Assembly (NCBI GenBank): GCA_964370815.1
Contig: CAYJKQ010000005.1
Coordinates: 1 to 64,000 of the forward strand
Reading direction: 5' to 3'
Origin: UBA12087 sp964370815
GTDB lineage: Bacteria; Chloroflexota; Anaerolineae; Anaerolineales; Villigracilaceae
Length of the DNA: 64,000 nt
Shown here: positions 52,591-62,117 of the stretch, in pieces
How positions within the stretch are numbered: the first letter of the stretch is position 1
Layout: each line of letters begins with the position of its first letter
Made by a program: the position numbers and the translations under genes
The notes under the pieces: generated by a model
The model's database searches: none
Seen by the model: the letters and a program-made list of their open reading frames with translations, nothing else
What the model was told of the DNA's origin: nothing

Positions 52591-53628
52591 ATGAATAATC
52601 AAAAGTTCCTCAAAGATTTAGAGAAAAGCATGGCGCAATATACGGCGGTAGGCGATATTATTAACCGTCAAAGTGCTATGCTTGCTTCGGTTGGCAAACA
52701 ACTTAGTGATTACATCTCCACAGTAAATCGTTTCAATTTCTCTATCCAACTTCCTGAAATTTATTCTTCTTTGCAGATAAATTCGACTGAATGGCTTAAG
52801 GCAATTGAAATATCATCCAGCATTTTTGAAAATGTAAAATCGCTTGCTGTGTGGAGTAATGGTTATTCCCAACAAATAACATCCATGACAGAGAGTTTGT
52901 CTCTGGTTGGAAAGCGTATTGCAGCCGATTTTGCAGCGATGAATCTATCTGCATTCAATCTGAGTTCACTAGGCATCTTTGATGAACTCGCTAAGTTACT
53001 TGAATATCACAAGGATTCTACCGAAGCATTTAAGTCTGCTGGCTGGACTATTGCACCTTCGATGAATCGTAAACTCAAAGAAAAAGTTGTACTTCTTCAT
53101 CAAAAAAATAAAACACGCTACGTAAGTCAAGTCGTTTTAGGCTACTATCACAAGAACAACTTTGAAAAGTTAAGAAACACCGTTGTAACATGGGAAACCA
53201 ATCATCTTTTTTCCTCACGTATGCACATATTCAAAGCGGCGTTAGAAGCGCATTGTAATGGAAATTACACATTATCTGTCCCAGCCTTATTACCTCAAAT
53301 TGAAGGTATCCTGAACGAATATGTAAAAGTAAATAATCTGACAGCAAAACTGGGAAAAATCGAAAAGGTTTATAATGCCGTAATAGGAGACTTAGACGAG
53401 TATCCTTTGTCGTCATGGGCAATCGCAAATACTTTGCTTTATCAACTTCAGACAAACACTTTCACATTCACTGATTTTGAAGTCGAGTTCAAAAAATCGT
53501 CAAACAGTCGCAAAACTACTCGGCATACTGTTTTACATGGGATTGCAACAAATTATGACAAGCCCGTTCATTCACTCAAAGCCTTTGTTTTGCTGGACGC
53601 ATTGTCGTCTCTACAAAAACCCGCCTAA
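52591..53628 (+). CDS. HEPN-domain protein, probable RNase, in a cassette
   Basis: A 345-residue protein. The N-terminal half is helical (MAQYTAVGDIINRQSAMLASVGKQL). The C-terminal half has the pattern FKAALEAHCNGNYTLSVPALLPQIEGILNEYV and the motif TRHTVLHG, an RX4H of HEPN ribonucleases found in abortive-infection and toxin proteins. The stop codon lies inside the attC-like box GCCTAAC at 53623. With the attI-like site just upstream, this gene is a complete cassette unit. Function in phage defence is inferred from the HEPN domain and context. Confidence 0.75.
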   Translation: MNNQKFLKDLEKSMAQYTAVGDIINRQSAMLASVGKQLSDYISTVNRFNFSIQLPEIYSSLQINSTEWLKAIEISSSIFENVKSLAVWSNGYSQQITSMTESLSLVGKRIAADFAAMNLSAFNLSSLGIFDELAKLLEYHKDSTEAFKSAGWTIAPSMNRKLKEKVVLLHQKNKTRYVSQVVLGYYHKNNFEKLRNTVVTWETNHLFSSRMHIFKAALEAHCNGNYTLSVPALLPQIEGILNEYVKVNNLTAKLGKIEKVYNAVIGDLDEYPLSSWAIANTLLYQLQTNTFTFTDFEVEFKKSSNSRKTTRHTVLHGIATNYDKPVHSLKAFVLLDALSSLQKPA

Positions 53629-53698
53629 CAAAGCGTGCAGCCGACAAGTGGGATTCGCCGCCATTTTCTAGCATTATTCCTGAGACAGTCCGTTAGGT
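53623..53698 (+). other. attC-like site after the HEPN gene
   Basis: GCCTAACAAAGCGTGCAGCC ... CCGTTAGGT: end boxes GCCTAAC and GTTAGGT match the integron consensus perfectly. AAAGCGTGCAG is also the classical start of many attC sites. The stop codon TAA lies in the left box. Confidence 0.75.
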
Positions 53699-53768
53699 AA
53701 AAAAGGATCTTATAAAGATAACTTTCTGGAGATCAAAGTTCTTTTGGTTCTCCTTCCTGATAACTCTC

Positions 53769-54044
53769 GTGATCACTCTGGTCCTTGCCAGCAGAGTGGA
53801 GCGGATCTTACCAGGAGCTACTTCAGTGGAGCTCATAGCAGGCTGTGAGATAGACTTCCTGGATACCAGGCTCCAGCCAGTCTTTACCGTGGCTCTGGCC
53901 TGTCCTGGAATGGACTTATACAGACTCTGGCCCCTTCCAGTTATCCAACCTTGGTTTGAGGATCCGATCCTGCCTGTTGGAAATCAGCAGGTCCAATCTA
54001 TACCTTTGAATGAAATAAAGAAATCGCTTGCTAAAGAGGGATAA
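53769..54044 (+). CDS. Hypothetical small secreted or membrane-anchored protein
   Basis: A 91-residue reading from GTG 53769. The frame is open further upstream with a hydrophobic stretch (FFWFSFLITLVITLVLA), so a signal anchor is likely and the true start may be earlier. The rest (GCEIDFLDTRLQPVF, LYRLWPLPVIQPWFEDP) is unlike known families. It sits directly behind the attC box at 53692, so it may be a second cassette gene. Weak support. Confidence 0.4.
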   Translation: MITLVLASRVERILPGATSVELIAGCEIDFLDTRLQPVFTVALACPGMDLYRLWPLPVIQPWFEDPILPVGNQQVQSIPLNEIKKSLAKEG

Positions 54045-54225
54045 TTCCTGTATTGTTATTAAAAAGGATCAGGGTTATTGGTTGAAAGCATAGTCTTCAT
54101 CCAAACGGAGATGAATAACTGCAATTAATTACTATGCAAATACCCAGCATATCCACCTTGTATTGGGTTTTTATATGGCAAATAATCAGCGTATCAAGAG
54201 TCCGTTTAATTAATATTCAGATGGC
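54008..54225 (+). promoter_or_regulatory. Cassette-leader repeat ending in a degraded attI-like site (copy 4)
   Basis: Aligns with 52336-52563 over its whole length. The core reads GTATCAAGAGTCCGTTTAATT then AATATTCAGATGGC: TATAAT has become TTTAAT and the GTTRRRY box is lost. It lies 24 bases before the DUF5677 gene. Its first part overlaps the end of the preceding small ORF. Confidence 0.6.
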
Positions 54226-54248
54226 TTCTTGCAAAATAAAGGAAGTTA

Positions 54249-55505
54249 ATGGATACACTTCAAAAGATTTTTGAGAGAACATTGGAAGATTCCTTTAGTT
54301 TTCCAGTCGTTGGAGCTAAACTCATAAAAAAACAACTGGAAAAGAAAAGCATTGTTCTTACTGACAAACAAATTGATAAACTGGAGAAAAAACTACAAGA
54401 GATTAACGGTGATTTAATTATTTTTGACTTTGCTTTAGACGAAGAGCAAAATAGACTGCTGGGGGTTTCCGATGGTGAAAAATACGAAATAGATTTTGGT
54501 GGAGAAAGAGAACTCGACGAACTTTATCAAGAATTTGTTGCAAAAATAGAAGAGTCAGTTCCCGCAATAATTGAAGAAATGAAGGCAACTATTCATTCTG
54601 GGCTAAAGAAAGATATGCCTTCTATGCTGAAAGCCCACAGAAAATATATGAAGAGTTTTGAACAAAGGCTTCAGAGCGATTGGAAGAAACCCTTTGATTT
54701 GTTTGAAGCCTATTTAGTGCTTGCATATGAAGCTGGCGAAGAATTCAACGCTGAATTTCGCCAAGATGAAACAGAACGAGAAAATTATGTGCTTGAGGTT
54801 TTAACCAGATTACACGCTAGAGGGTGTCAAATTTCGTCTGAAATATTGGTGTTACTTAAGAGTGGCTTTGCCGATGGAGCCCATGCAAGATGGCGGTCAC
54901 TTCATGAACTAGCCGTAGTAGGTGCGTTCATCCTAAAACATGGAAATGAAATTGCAGAAAGGTACTTACTTCACGACAACATCGAATCTTTCAAGGCTGC
55001 AAACCTACATCAAAAATATCATGAAGCTCTAGGAGATACTCCAATTCCCCAAGAAGAATATGACTCAATAAAGTCAGTGTATGAACAATTAATTTCTCGC
55101 TTCGGAAACTCTTATAAAAATGATTACGGATGGGCATCATCGGTTCTAAATAAAGAGAAACCGAATTTTAGCGATATTGAAGAAAATTCAGGCTTAGATT
55201 ATTATCGCCCATATTACAAACTAGCCAGTCATAATGTTCACGCCAACCTAAAAGGTTTGATGTTTAAATTAGGTCTTTTGCCAGAAACTAAAAATTTGCT
55301 TTTGGCTGGGCCAAGTAATATAGGCTTCACAGACCCTGCTCAAGGAACTGCTATTTCAATGGGTTTCATTACTATCATGCTAATTACCACGAAGCCAACT
55401 ATTGACAATCTTGTATTAAGCAAGATTCTATTAGTATTTCAATCCGAAATCGGTGAAGAATTCTTGAAAATTCAAAAGGAAATTGAAGAAAGAAACGCCA
55501 CCTAA
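54249..55505 (+). CDS. DUF5677-domain protein in a cassette
   Basis: A 418-residue protein. A charged N-terminal region (ELDELYQEFVAKIEESVPAIIEEM) precedes the DUF5677 domain, recognised by GAHARWRSLHELAVVGAFI, the HNVHANLKGL stretch and the C-terminal hydrophobic helices. DUF5677 proteins are HEPN-like helical proteins of unknown function, frequent in cassettes and defence islands. The stop codon lies in the attC-like box ACCTAAC at 55500. A TTAAT-type leader repeat precedes it. Confidence 0.75.
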   Translation: MDTLQKIFERTLEDSFSFPVVGAKLIKKQLEKKSIVLTDKQIDKLEKKLQEINGDLIIFDFALDEEQNRLLGVSDGEKYEIDFGGERELDELYQEFVAKIEESVPAIIEEMKATIHSGLKKDMPSMLKAHRKYMKSFEQRLQSDWKKPFDLFEAYLVLAYEAGEEFNAEFRQDETERENYVLEVLTRLHARGCQISSEILVLLKSGFADGAHARWRSLHELAVVGAFILKHGNEIAERYLLHDNIESFKAANLHQKYHEALGDTPIPQEEYDSIKSVYEQLISRFGNSYKNDYGWASSVLNKEKPNFSDIEENSGLDYYRPYYKLASHNVHANLKGLMFKLGLLPETKNLLLAGPSNIGFTDPAQGTAISMGFITIMLITTKPTIDNLVLSKILLVFQSEIGEEFLKIQKEIEERNAT

Positions 55506-55558
55506 CAAAGCGTGCACTGGACACTGGGGATTCTGCGGCATTTTCAATTAAGCTAGGT
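55500..55558 (+). other. attC-like site after the DUF5677 gene, shortened
   Basis: ACCTAACAAAGCGTGCACTGG ... GCTAGGT. The left box is a perfect RYYYAAC; the right box is degraded. The inside (GCACTGGACACTGGGGATTCTG) is the arm found in the chromosomal sites at 13848 and 15722, which ties the island cassettes to the chromosomal arrays. Confidence 0.65.
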
Positions 55559-55603
55559 ATCCTGATCCTCAAAAAAGCGGACATTTCCTCAAGGAGGACA
55601 TAA

Positions 55604-56275
55604 ATGAGACATAGCGAAATATTATTGGATGCAAATGGTTGTGCGATTAGTCCTGATGATATTAGCAAAAGAATTATTGAGTTTGGGGATAGCTATAATA
55701 ATGCGGTAAATGAAATAATCAATAACTCTAAGGTTTTAGATCAAGACGGTAAAGTATTTATTAAATGTGCATCGCGCATATTAGCAAATTTTGGAATGAC
55801 CAGAGCCGGACCTTTCCATGGGGAAAATAATGAAACATTATATTGCTGTTGGAAAGCGGTTGGAGATGACTTGATAATAATAAACAAATCAATACTCAAT
55901 AGCGGTTTGCTCAGGGATAGGTATATTTTGGAGCTAGACAACCGAGAGCGAGAAGAGTTGATTGCAAAAATCTGGCGAATCACAAAAAAACTATTACCTT
56001 TCACTATGGGGAAATCATCTTATGGACTAGTTGGAGCAAGTAAGATACTTTTTTCGGTCTTTCCTGAAATTGTATTACCCATTGATAATTCTCAATGGCT
56101 GCTAGTTTTCAAGACTGTTGATATTGGTGATGTTCTTCATCGTATGGTTATTGATATCCAAAAGTGGGAAGGTATGACTGGAATACAATTTAACAAATTG
56201 GATCATTCCAATAGGTTGACCACACTCCCATCGAGTTACAATGTTATGGCGATGAGTGCAAGACCAAAAGACTAA
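55604..56275 (+). CDS. Hypothetical protein, 223 residues
   Basis: No family is recognised. The protein starts MRHSEILLDANGCAISPDDISKRI and contains RAGPFHGENNETLYCCWKAVG and FPEIVLPIDNSQWLLVFKTVD. CAAGGAGGACATAA precedes the ATG. It lies behind the shortened attC-like site and directly before R2 copy 2, whose motif begins 3 bases after the stop. Confidence 0.65.
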   Translation: MRHSEILLDANGCAISPDDISKRIIEFGDSYNNAVNEIINNSKVLDQDGKVFIKCASRILANFGMTRAGPFHGENNETLYCCWKAVGDDLIIINKSILNSGLLRDRYILELDNREREELIAKIWRITKKLLPFTMGKSSYGLVGASKILFSVFPEIVLPIDNSQWLLVFKTVDIGDVLHRMVIDIQKWEGMTGIQFNKLDHSNRLTTLPSSYNVMAMSARPKD

Positions 56276-56277
56276 GA

Positions 56278-56470
56278 GAAACGGGCAGGATCCTCACAGG
56301 GAAGCAATAACTTTATTCGCTCCTAATCAATCTTCCTGACCATTCCATTAATGAACAAAAACGATCACACTTTCCGACCATTGTGACCACTTTTTCCGTT
56401 TTTGGGCAATGGCCGTATAGGGGGTATTATCTGCTTACCTCACGCACTTTGATTAGCTGACTTTCTATTG
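56278..56470. repeat. Dispersed island repeat R2, copy 2
   Basis: Begins AACGGGCAGGATCCTCACAGG and ends GGGGGTATTATCTGCTTACC TCACGCAC. Compare 48585 and 61818. The stretch 56276-56662 has no gene. Confidence 0.65.
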
Positions 56471-56662
56471 AATGGAACTATTCCTTCCTAGACTCCAACT
56501 TTTCTCTTGGTTTAACATCCTGATACTGAAAAACATATAAAGGAGATAGTACTAAGTTGTTGATTTCTAAGGAGATACCCAAAAGTATATGTTACAGCTA
56601 TGTATGGCATTGGTGAACAGGATTGGACTTAGTATAGCAAGAAAATTTCGAATCCAATTTTG

Positions 56663-57510
56663 CTAATCAATACCATATACTTTGTTTTTTATGTCATAGC
56701 AAATTAATTCTAATTTGTCGTTTGACGGGAATAAAGCTCCATGAGGAATATTAGAAAAATCCTTATCCCCAAAACCTTCGTTGGGTATTTTGTACTTCGC
56801 AATTAATCTTCTTGCAACATCAAAATTTGATTTTTTACCATCCAGAACTTGGATTTGTGTTGGAAAAGTACCGACAAGATAGCCTTCTTGATAATAAGGT
56901 CTTTGAGCGTCGGTGGGGCAAATACTAGATAACCTAACAATAAGCAATTCTTCTTCAACAGAATATGGAATACTACCGTTAATTGCTGGAAAACCCAATA
57001 CAAATACATAACCCCCTTCTTGAGATTTATTTAATGCAAACGAACAAGCTACTCGGAGAGAACTAGTAAGATCAACAAGAGGGGTTTCGCATATTTCATA
57101 ATGCTGAATAATTGCCCATCTTATCTCAGGAAATTTCAATAACTTTTCGTGACCTTCGTAGCTTTGTTCTTTAAATTCTTCAAGGATGTACTTTTCTGCA
57201 AGACCTAGGTATTTATTTCGAAACACATTTAATTTTTCTGCCGTTTGTTTGTATTTGTTGCTATGATCATCTCAAAAAAAAATGAAGGATAAATAGAAGT
57301 TTTTGATTCGTTGTCTCGGTAATCTTCTTTCTGACCTCGAAATAGTAAATTCAATTCGGGGTTGTGATAAGAGATTTCGGCTATTTCTCTTACAAAGGTG
57401 CGATAGGATTAAATATATTTAGCCTCACTTTTTCGTATCTGACTGACGAAATTCCGAGTTTGCTTGTTCAGAGTATTGTGTGACCAAAGTTTATAACGTA
57501 TTGATTTCAT
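56663..57510 (-). pseudogene. FRG-domain gene broken by a stop and a frameshift
   Basis: A single gene can be traced from ATG 57510. It runs 33 codons to an in-frame TAA at 57411-57409. The same frame continues with REIAEISYHNPELNLLFRGQ, the FRG signature. The frame is lost near 57270-57282, next to a run of nine A/T, and resumes to 56663 with NVFRNKYLGLAEKYI, IQHYEICETPLVDLTSSLRVACSFAL and GYVFVLGFP, the FRG core. Only the last 187 residues remain as an open frame (GTG start at 57226). FRG proteins occur in phage-defence loci. One inserted base near 57270 would restore the downstream frame; a sequencing error is possible for that but less likely for both defects. Confidence 0.75.
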
Positions 57511-57683
57511 CGGTAAATCCTCTATAAATATTTCTCCTGGCGAATCCCTACAAAAACTTTATACCGTTTTACAGATTAGCAAGAGTAACTATTTCCAGGA
57601 ACTAAAGAAATTCAAAAATAATACTCGAAAATGGAGAAAAACCCCAGGCATATCATGCATAATTAGGTAGGTTGTATTCACTA

Positions 57684-60600
57684 TTACTCGTCGCGTTCTT
57701 CCCTTATTCGTTCTCGTAGAATATCATTTTTAAGACTGCAAATATATTCATCAAGCCATGTAATAACTTGTGGATCGGTCTCTTCATTTCTAAAATCAAT
57801 TGCATCTTTCTGCCTTTGCGTAAAATATAAGCTGGCTGATCCAGACCAACTTCCACTACTTAAGTTTGCATGTAAGTTATTTTTTACGCTTTCAAAATTT
57901 CCATACAAAACGAGTAGTTCACGTGCCCAACAGATTTTATTTTCTTCATGATGTAAAGCCTTGGGAACAAATGTTGCTAAGAACCAAGCTCTTTGCTCAA
58001 CTTCTCCATTCACCCAATCCCAAATAGCGTTTGGAGGAAAAAGGTCTAAATGACCCGTCATACTTTCATTCCCTAAAATTTCAGATCTTCCATGTAACCA
58101 ACTCGTTATGGCAAATGATCTATTATTGTAAGGCGGGTCTAGATACCTTGCAATTTGCTTCCATACCTGCTCTGGAAATAAGAGTGCTACTTTTCCAACG
58201 ATATTTATGATCTCTGAGAAATTTCGACCAAAAAATGTATTTTCATCTGCAATGTGCTCTAATACAACCTTGCTAATTTCCAAAGAATGATCAGGGAATT
58301 GTTCAATAAAACTGCCTGCTACTCCTGCCCAATTGTATTCACCCATTTGATCGTATGAGATCTTATTTGAAGGAGTAAAAAACGACGGATTTGTCAATAG
58401 CCGAAGTGTTAATTCTTCGGGTATTATCTTGCTTTGTTTTTTGTATATATAAAGATAATGATGAGTAGACAAAGCAATAAGAGTAAGAACCACGTCATTT
58501 TGCGAAAGTAAAAGATCAAACCATTCCTCAATGATACTCTGCGAGACAGCTTTAAAAAAATCTACATATTCAAAAAGTCTAAATTCAACTAGACCTATCT
58601 TTCCTGCCTTTGCCAAATTAATAAGCAAGCCAGCTAAATCGTCTGTAAGCTCATGTGTATACCAAATGACCATTGGCACAACATAAACAAGGTCATCATC
58701 GTCAGCAAATGTTTGTACTAATTTCATCCACTCATTATTATCTCGAGCAAAAAGAGTTTGTAAATAGCTTCCAAGAAAAATTGAGGGGGTTTTCTTATCT
58801 TTTTGCTCTTTAGCAATCCGGATAATATCTCTAATTAATAATTGCTCGTTATCTATTTTTCCTAATTCTGCTGCAAATCCTCTTCCTCCATTAAAATCAT
58901 TAATCATTAACCATTGAAGTTCTTTTTTTAATTCCAAATAATGATTTATTCCGTAATTTGCCAATTCTTTAATTTTATTTTCAATTTTATCTATAATTCC
59001 ATTAGATTCGTCGAATCTATCAATAATTAAATTCATAGCAATATGCCGAACTAACAGTTCATGATAATTGCCCCCAGTCAGTTTTTTTTGAAGTTTATCC
59101 CACCGATCCTTAACTTCAGAAGGAATCTCTCTCTTATGATAGTGAATGAAATTGAGAACCATAGCGATTAGTAATTCTTTTTCAACTTCCGATAAATATT
59201 TTTCTGAAATAACTTCTAGATCATCTAATATCATTTCATTTAACAAATGAATTTCTCCCAAATTACTTGCACTTTCAAGAATATTTTTATATGCAATTTT
59301 TCGTTCTTCCCCATCTAGAGAATCATAACGAATTAAGAGTAATTTCCAAATCTCGCGATAAGCCTCAAATAGATCCCCATAGGTTTTTGGGTGCCATAGG
59401 TCTGGTTGTTTCCCTACAACTCTATGGTCATTCCTGACAATACCACCGATTTCCCAAGACAAGGCTTTTTTGCATGCTTCAAGTCCCAACCTTCTTGCTT
59501 CTGGGGATTTAGAATATAGTGCTTCTTGTAATATTACAACACGCTGACGTGGAGTAGCTTCAGATTTAGATAATACTTTATGTTCACTAAGCTGGAATAA
59601 TTTAGCGAAAACGCCGCTAGCATTATTCGAGTAGGTTTGATTTTCTGCTTCTCCCAATAATAATAGAAGCCTTGCAGCACCTTGAAAAAGATCCTTCCAT
59701 ATGGCTATATGTTCTAGCGAACTTATTATAAACAATCTGGTTTGAGACAAACATAACAATTCTTCTTTTGACCATGTACCAACAGTACGCTGAAGGCATT
59801 TTAGCGCAGAGATTGGTTCAGCGAGGGTAAGGTGGAAAAAAAAACGAGCGCCAATTCCTCCTTTCAAGACCTCACCACGGTTCTCATCGAATATACCCTT
59901 CTCATCCAACAATTCCTTTGCCTTTTGTGAAGCAGAAGGCGAGCCCACTGCATATTCGAACATTTCAAAAAACCATTCAATTAGCCTTGTTGGAAATTCT
60001 GTGATTCGATTAACATCAAAATCATCTCCGTGCAAATCCCACCAATCGAGCCACAACTTTATATGAAGTAGCTTTGGAGTTATATAAAGAGTACTTTTCC
60101 CTTGAAGAATATGTTGCTTTTTTATTTCCTCAATAATTTCACGGAAACGCGCCAATGTAATTAGGGGATCGGCTTCTTGGATCAATTTATGAACCAATAA
60201 AGCTTCATCCTTTACTGGACTCTCATATCCAAAGCGTTTAAATAGAGCAATATGCTGGAGAACAGTCCTTCGTTGACGAGCGTTTTCGCTATCATATTTA
60301 TACTTTCCAGTGATATATCGATCCCAAATATTAATATTTGACGGTTGTTTCAAAATATCTTCTGGATTAGATCTTAAATTTTCCCCAACGACATGTGCCA
60401 CTCTAGGTGAACCTCCGCACTCTATAACCCATCGATCTGCTTCAAATTTGCTGATACCATAACCTTGAATTATTTTACTAACTTGTTCATCGTCTAAGGC
60501 TGATAATTCATAAATCATTGTGTCATTGGTTACAGTATCTGACTCGTTATTAATCGAGACAAGTTTAATTCTTGGATAATATGACTTAAGATTATTCCAA

Positions 60601-61499
60601 AACCTTGCGCGTTGGTCAGAATCGCATTCGTCAACAATGATAATCGCATTCAAGTCACCGTTTCGTATCAATTCAGTCATTACAGGGCTTTGGTCAAAGT
60701 CACTAGCCAGAACGTAAACTACTAGCGGTCGTAAATCATCTATACTAGTCACTTCTAGAGCAAGACGAGTTTTCCCCAAGCCTGCTTCACCAAGTATTCT
60801 CAATTGGGATGGCGAATCATTTCTACGAAGCTGGTTTCGAATACCATCTAACATTTCATCTTGCTCTCTCCCCGCGATGAAAGGCACTAACATATCACCT
60901 TTTTTTTCCCATTCGTTTTGTGTCAAAAATGGCTCATTGTAAAACTTATTGGTTTGAAGTGAAAGGGCTGGGTATTGTTCTAAAAAGGCTTTTATATTAT
61001 TAACACTCCAAACATCAACGTTTGGTGAATTAAAACCACAAATTCTCAAGTACTCTAATAAGTTTTTTTTCGCTTTTTTTCTTTCGACAGGGGTAAGGTC
61101 TATACCAAAACATACAACCACATATCTTCCTTTTTTCTCCAAGCACGATCTGACTTCTGAAGGAAGAGTGTCAAAAGAAGGATTTTTTTTACCAAATAAT
61201 TCTTTTTTAATAATAGATTTATTTTGTGGCTTAAAGGAATCCCCAGCTTTTATTTGATATATATTCTTCCCTTTTTCTATTAAACCACATAATGGAAGTG
61301 CAATATCGTCTGCATTAATCTCTGCATCTACCCCTCCATCAGGAACATTGATACGCATTGATATGGTTACTTTACTAATTGGAATTCCCATTTTATGAGC
61401 TTCTGCCCATAACAAATTTTGAAATAACTCAACCGAGGTTTTACAGTCAAGCTGTTTTAAATATTGTTCATCAGCGGTAAGTATATTGTGTGTGCTCAT
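57684..61499 (-). CDS. Giant STAND NTPase with N-terminal nuclease-like domain (Avs-like)
   Basis: A 1271-residue protein. Residues ~20-110 look like a PD-(D/E)XK (Mrr-like) domain: VPDGGVDAEIN (Asp54, Asp58, Glu60) and IYQIKAGDSF (Lys84). A STAND ATPase follows, with Walker A ILGEAGLGKTRLA (235-247) and Walker B AIIIVDECDSD (285-295). The remaining ~800 residues are helical repeats without known motifs, a likely sensor. This order (nuclease, STAND, repeat sensor) is that of Avs-type antiphage proteins that recognise phage proteins and cut DNA. The gene is the only one in its module and is flanked by the FRG pseudogene and R2 copy 3. The phage target is unknown. Confidence 0.8.
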   Translation of the reverse strand: MSTHNILTADEQYLKQLDCKTSVELFQNLLWAEAHKMGIPISKVTISMRINVPDGGVDAEINADDIALPLCGLIEKGKNIYQIKAGDSFKPQNKSIIKKELFGKKNPSFDTLPSEVRSCLEKKGRYVVVCFGIDLTPVERKKAKKNLLEYLRICGFNSPNVDVWSVNNIKAFLEQYPALSLQTNKFYNEPFLTQNEWEKKGDMLVPFIAGREQDEMLDGIRNQLRRNDSPSQLRILGEAGLGKTRLALEVTSIDDLRPLVVYVLASDFDQSPVMTELIRNGDLNAIIIVDECDSDQRARFWNNLKSYYPRIKLVSINNESDTVTNDTMIYELSALDDEQVSKIIQGYGISKFEADRWVIECGGSPRVAHVVGENLRSNPEDILKQPSNINIWDRYITGKYKYDSENARQRRTVLQHIALFKRFGYESPVKDEALLVHKLIQEADPLITLARFREIIEEIKKQHILQGKSTLYITPKLLHIKLWLDWWDLHGDDFDVNRITEFPTRLIEWFFEMFEYAVGSPSASQKAKELLDEKGIFDENRGEVLKGGIGARFFFHLTLAEPISALKCLQRTVGTWSKEELLCLSQTRLFIISSLEHIAIWKDLFQGAARLLLLLGEAENQTYSNNASGVFAKLFQLSEHKVLSKSEATPRQRVVILQEALYSKSPEARRLGLEACKKALSWEIGGIVRNDHRVVGKQPDLWHPKTYGDLFEAYREIWKLLLIRYDSLDGEERKIAYKNILESASNLGEIHLLNEMILDDLEVISEKYLSEVEKELLIAMVLNFIHYHKREIPSEVKDRWDKLQKKLTGGNYHELLVRHIAMNLIIDRFDESNGIIDKIENKIKELANYGINHYLELKKELQWLMINDFNGGRGFAAELGKIDNEQLLIRDIIRIAKEQKDKKTPSIFLGSYLQTLFARDNNEWMKLVQTFADDDDLVYVVPMVIWYTHELTDDLAGLLINLAKAGKIGLVEFRLFEYVDFFKAVSQSIIEEWFDLLLSQNDVVLTLIALSTHHYLYIYKKQSKIIPEELTLRLLTNPSFFTPSNKISYDQMGEYNWAGVAGSFIEQFPDHSLEISKVVLEHIADENTFFGRNFSEIINIVGKVALLFPEQVWKQIARYLDPPYNNRSFAITSWLHGRSEILGNESMTGHLDLFPPNAIWDWVNGEVEQRAWFLATFVPKALHHEENKICWARELLVLYGNFESVKNNLHANLSSGSWSGSASLYFTQRQKDAIDFRNEETDPQVITWLDEYICSLKNDILRERIREERDE

Positions 61500-62117
61500 A
61501 CCCTTGTTTGTTCCACTTCACAATTTATTTCAACTTTTTTCAAAAACCACCAAAAGAAATCAGTCTCTTCGCATCCAATCCTATATCTATCTCCCACGTA
61601 ATGTCCTCCATTAGCTCCAGGAGTCATAGAAACCCTTCCTTAATTTGATACTAGCATACGAGAATTTTGACTGTTTGGCAAGAGGGGAAAGTGGTTACAC
61701 CAAGCTAAAGAAGAACAATTAAAGAAAGAACACTCTCATAGAGAAAAGGTTGATGTAAAAAAATCATTCAGAAGATTTACAAAAGCCCTTACTGTCGAGA
61801 TTGATTATTTTCATGTTCACAAGAAGCGGACAGGACTCTCAAAGGCTAGGGGGAAACTCGCTCTAGTCCCCTGGAAACAGATTCCTCAAATGATGCCTCC
61901 TATGGTTCACTTTTGACTCTTTCCACCCCGATAAATTACCCCTTTGTACAAACAGAGAAAACCGAACAAATCGAACATTTCATCGAATAAAACGTCATTT
62001 TTGGGGGCTATCAAAGTGTATTATCTGCCTGCGTCACGCACTCGTTTCTGATTTATATTAATATTGATCACTCGGACGTTTGTATCTCACAGACTTGAGA
62101 TAGTTAATCAATTATCT
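61500..62117. repeat. Gap holding dispersed repeat R2, copy 3
   Basis: From about 61818: AAGAAGCGGACAGGACTCTC, then a variable middle and AAGTGTATTATCTGCCTGCG followed by TCACGCACTCGTTTCTG at about 62010-62050. Both ends match the other R2 copies (48585, 56278). No gene is supported in this gap. Confidence 0.6.
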
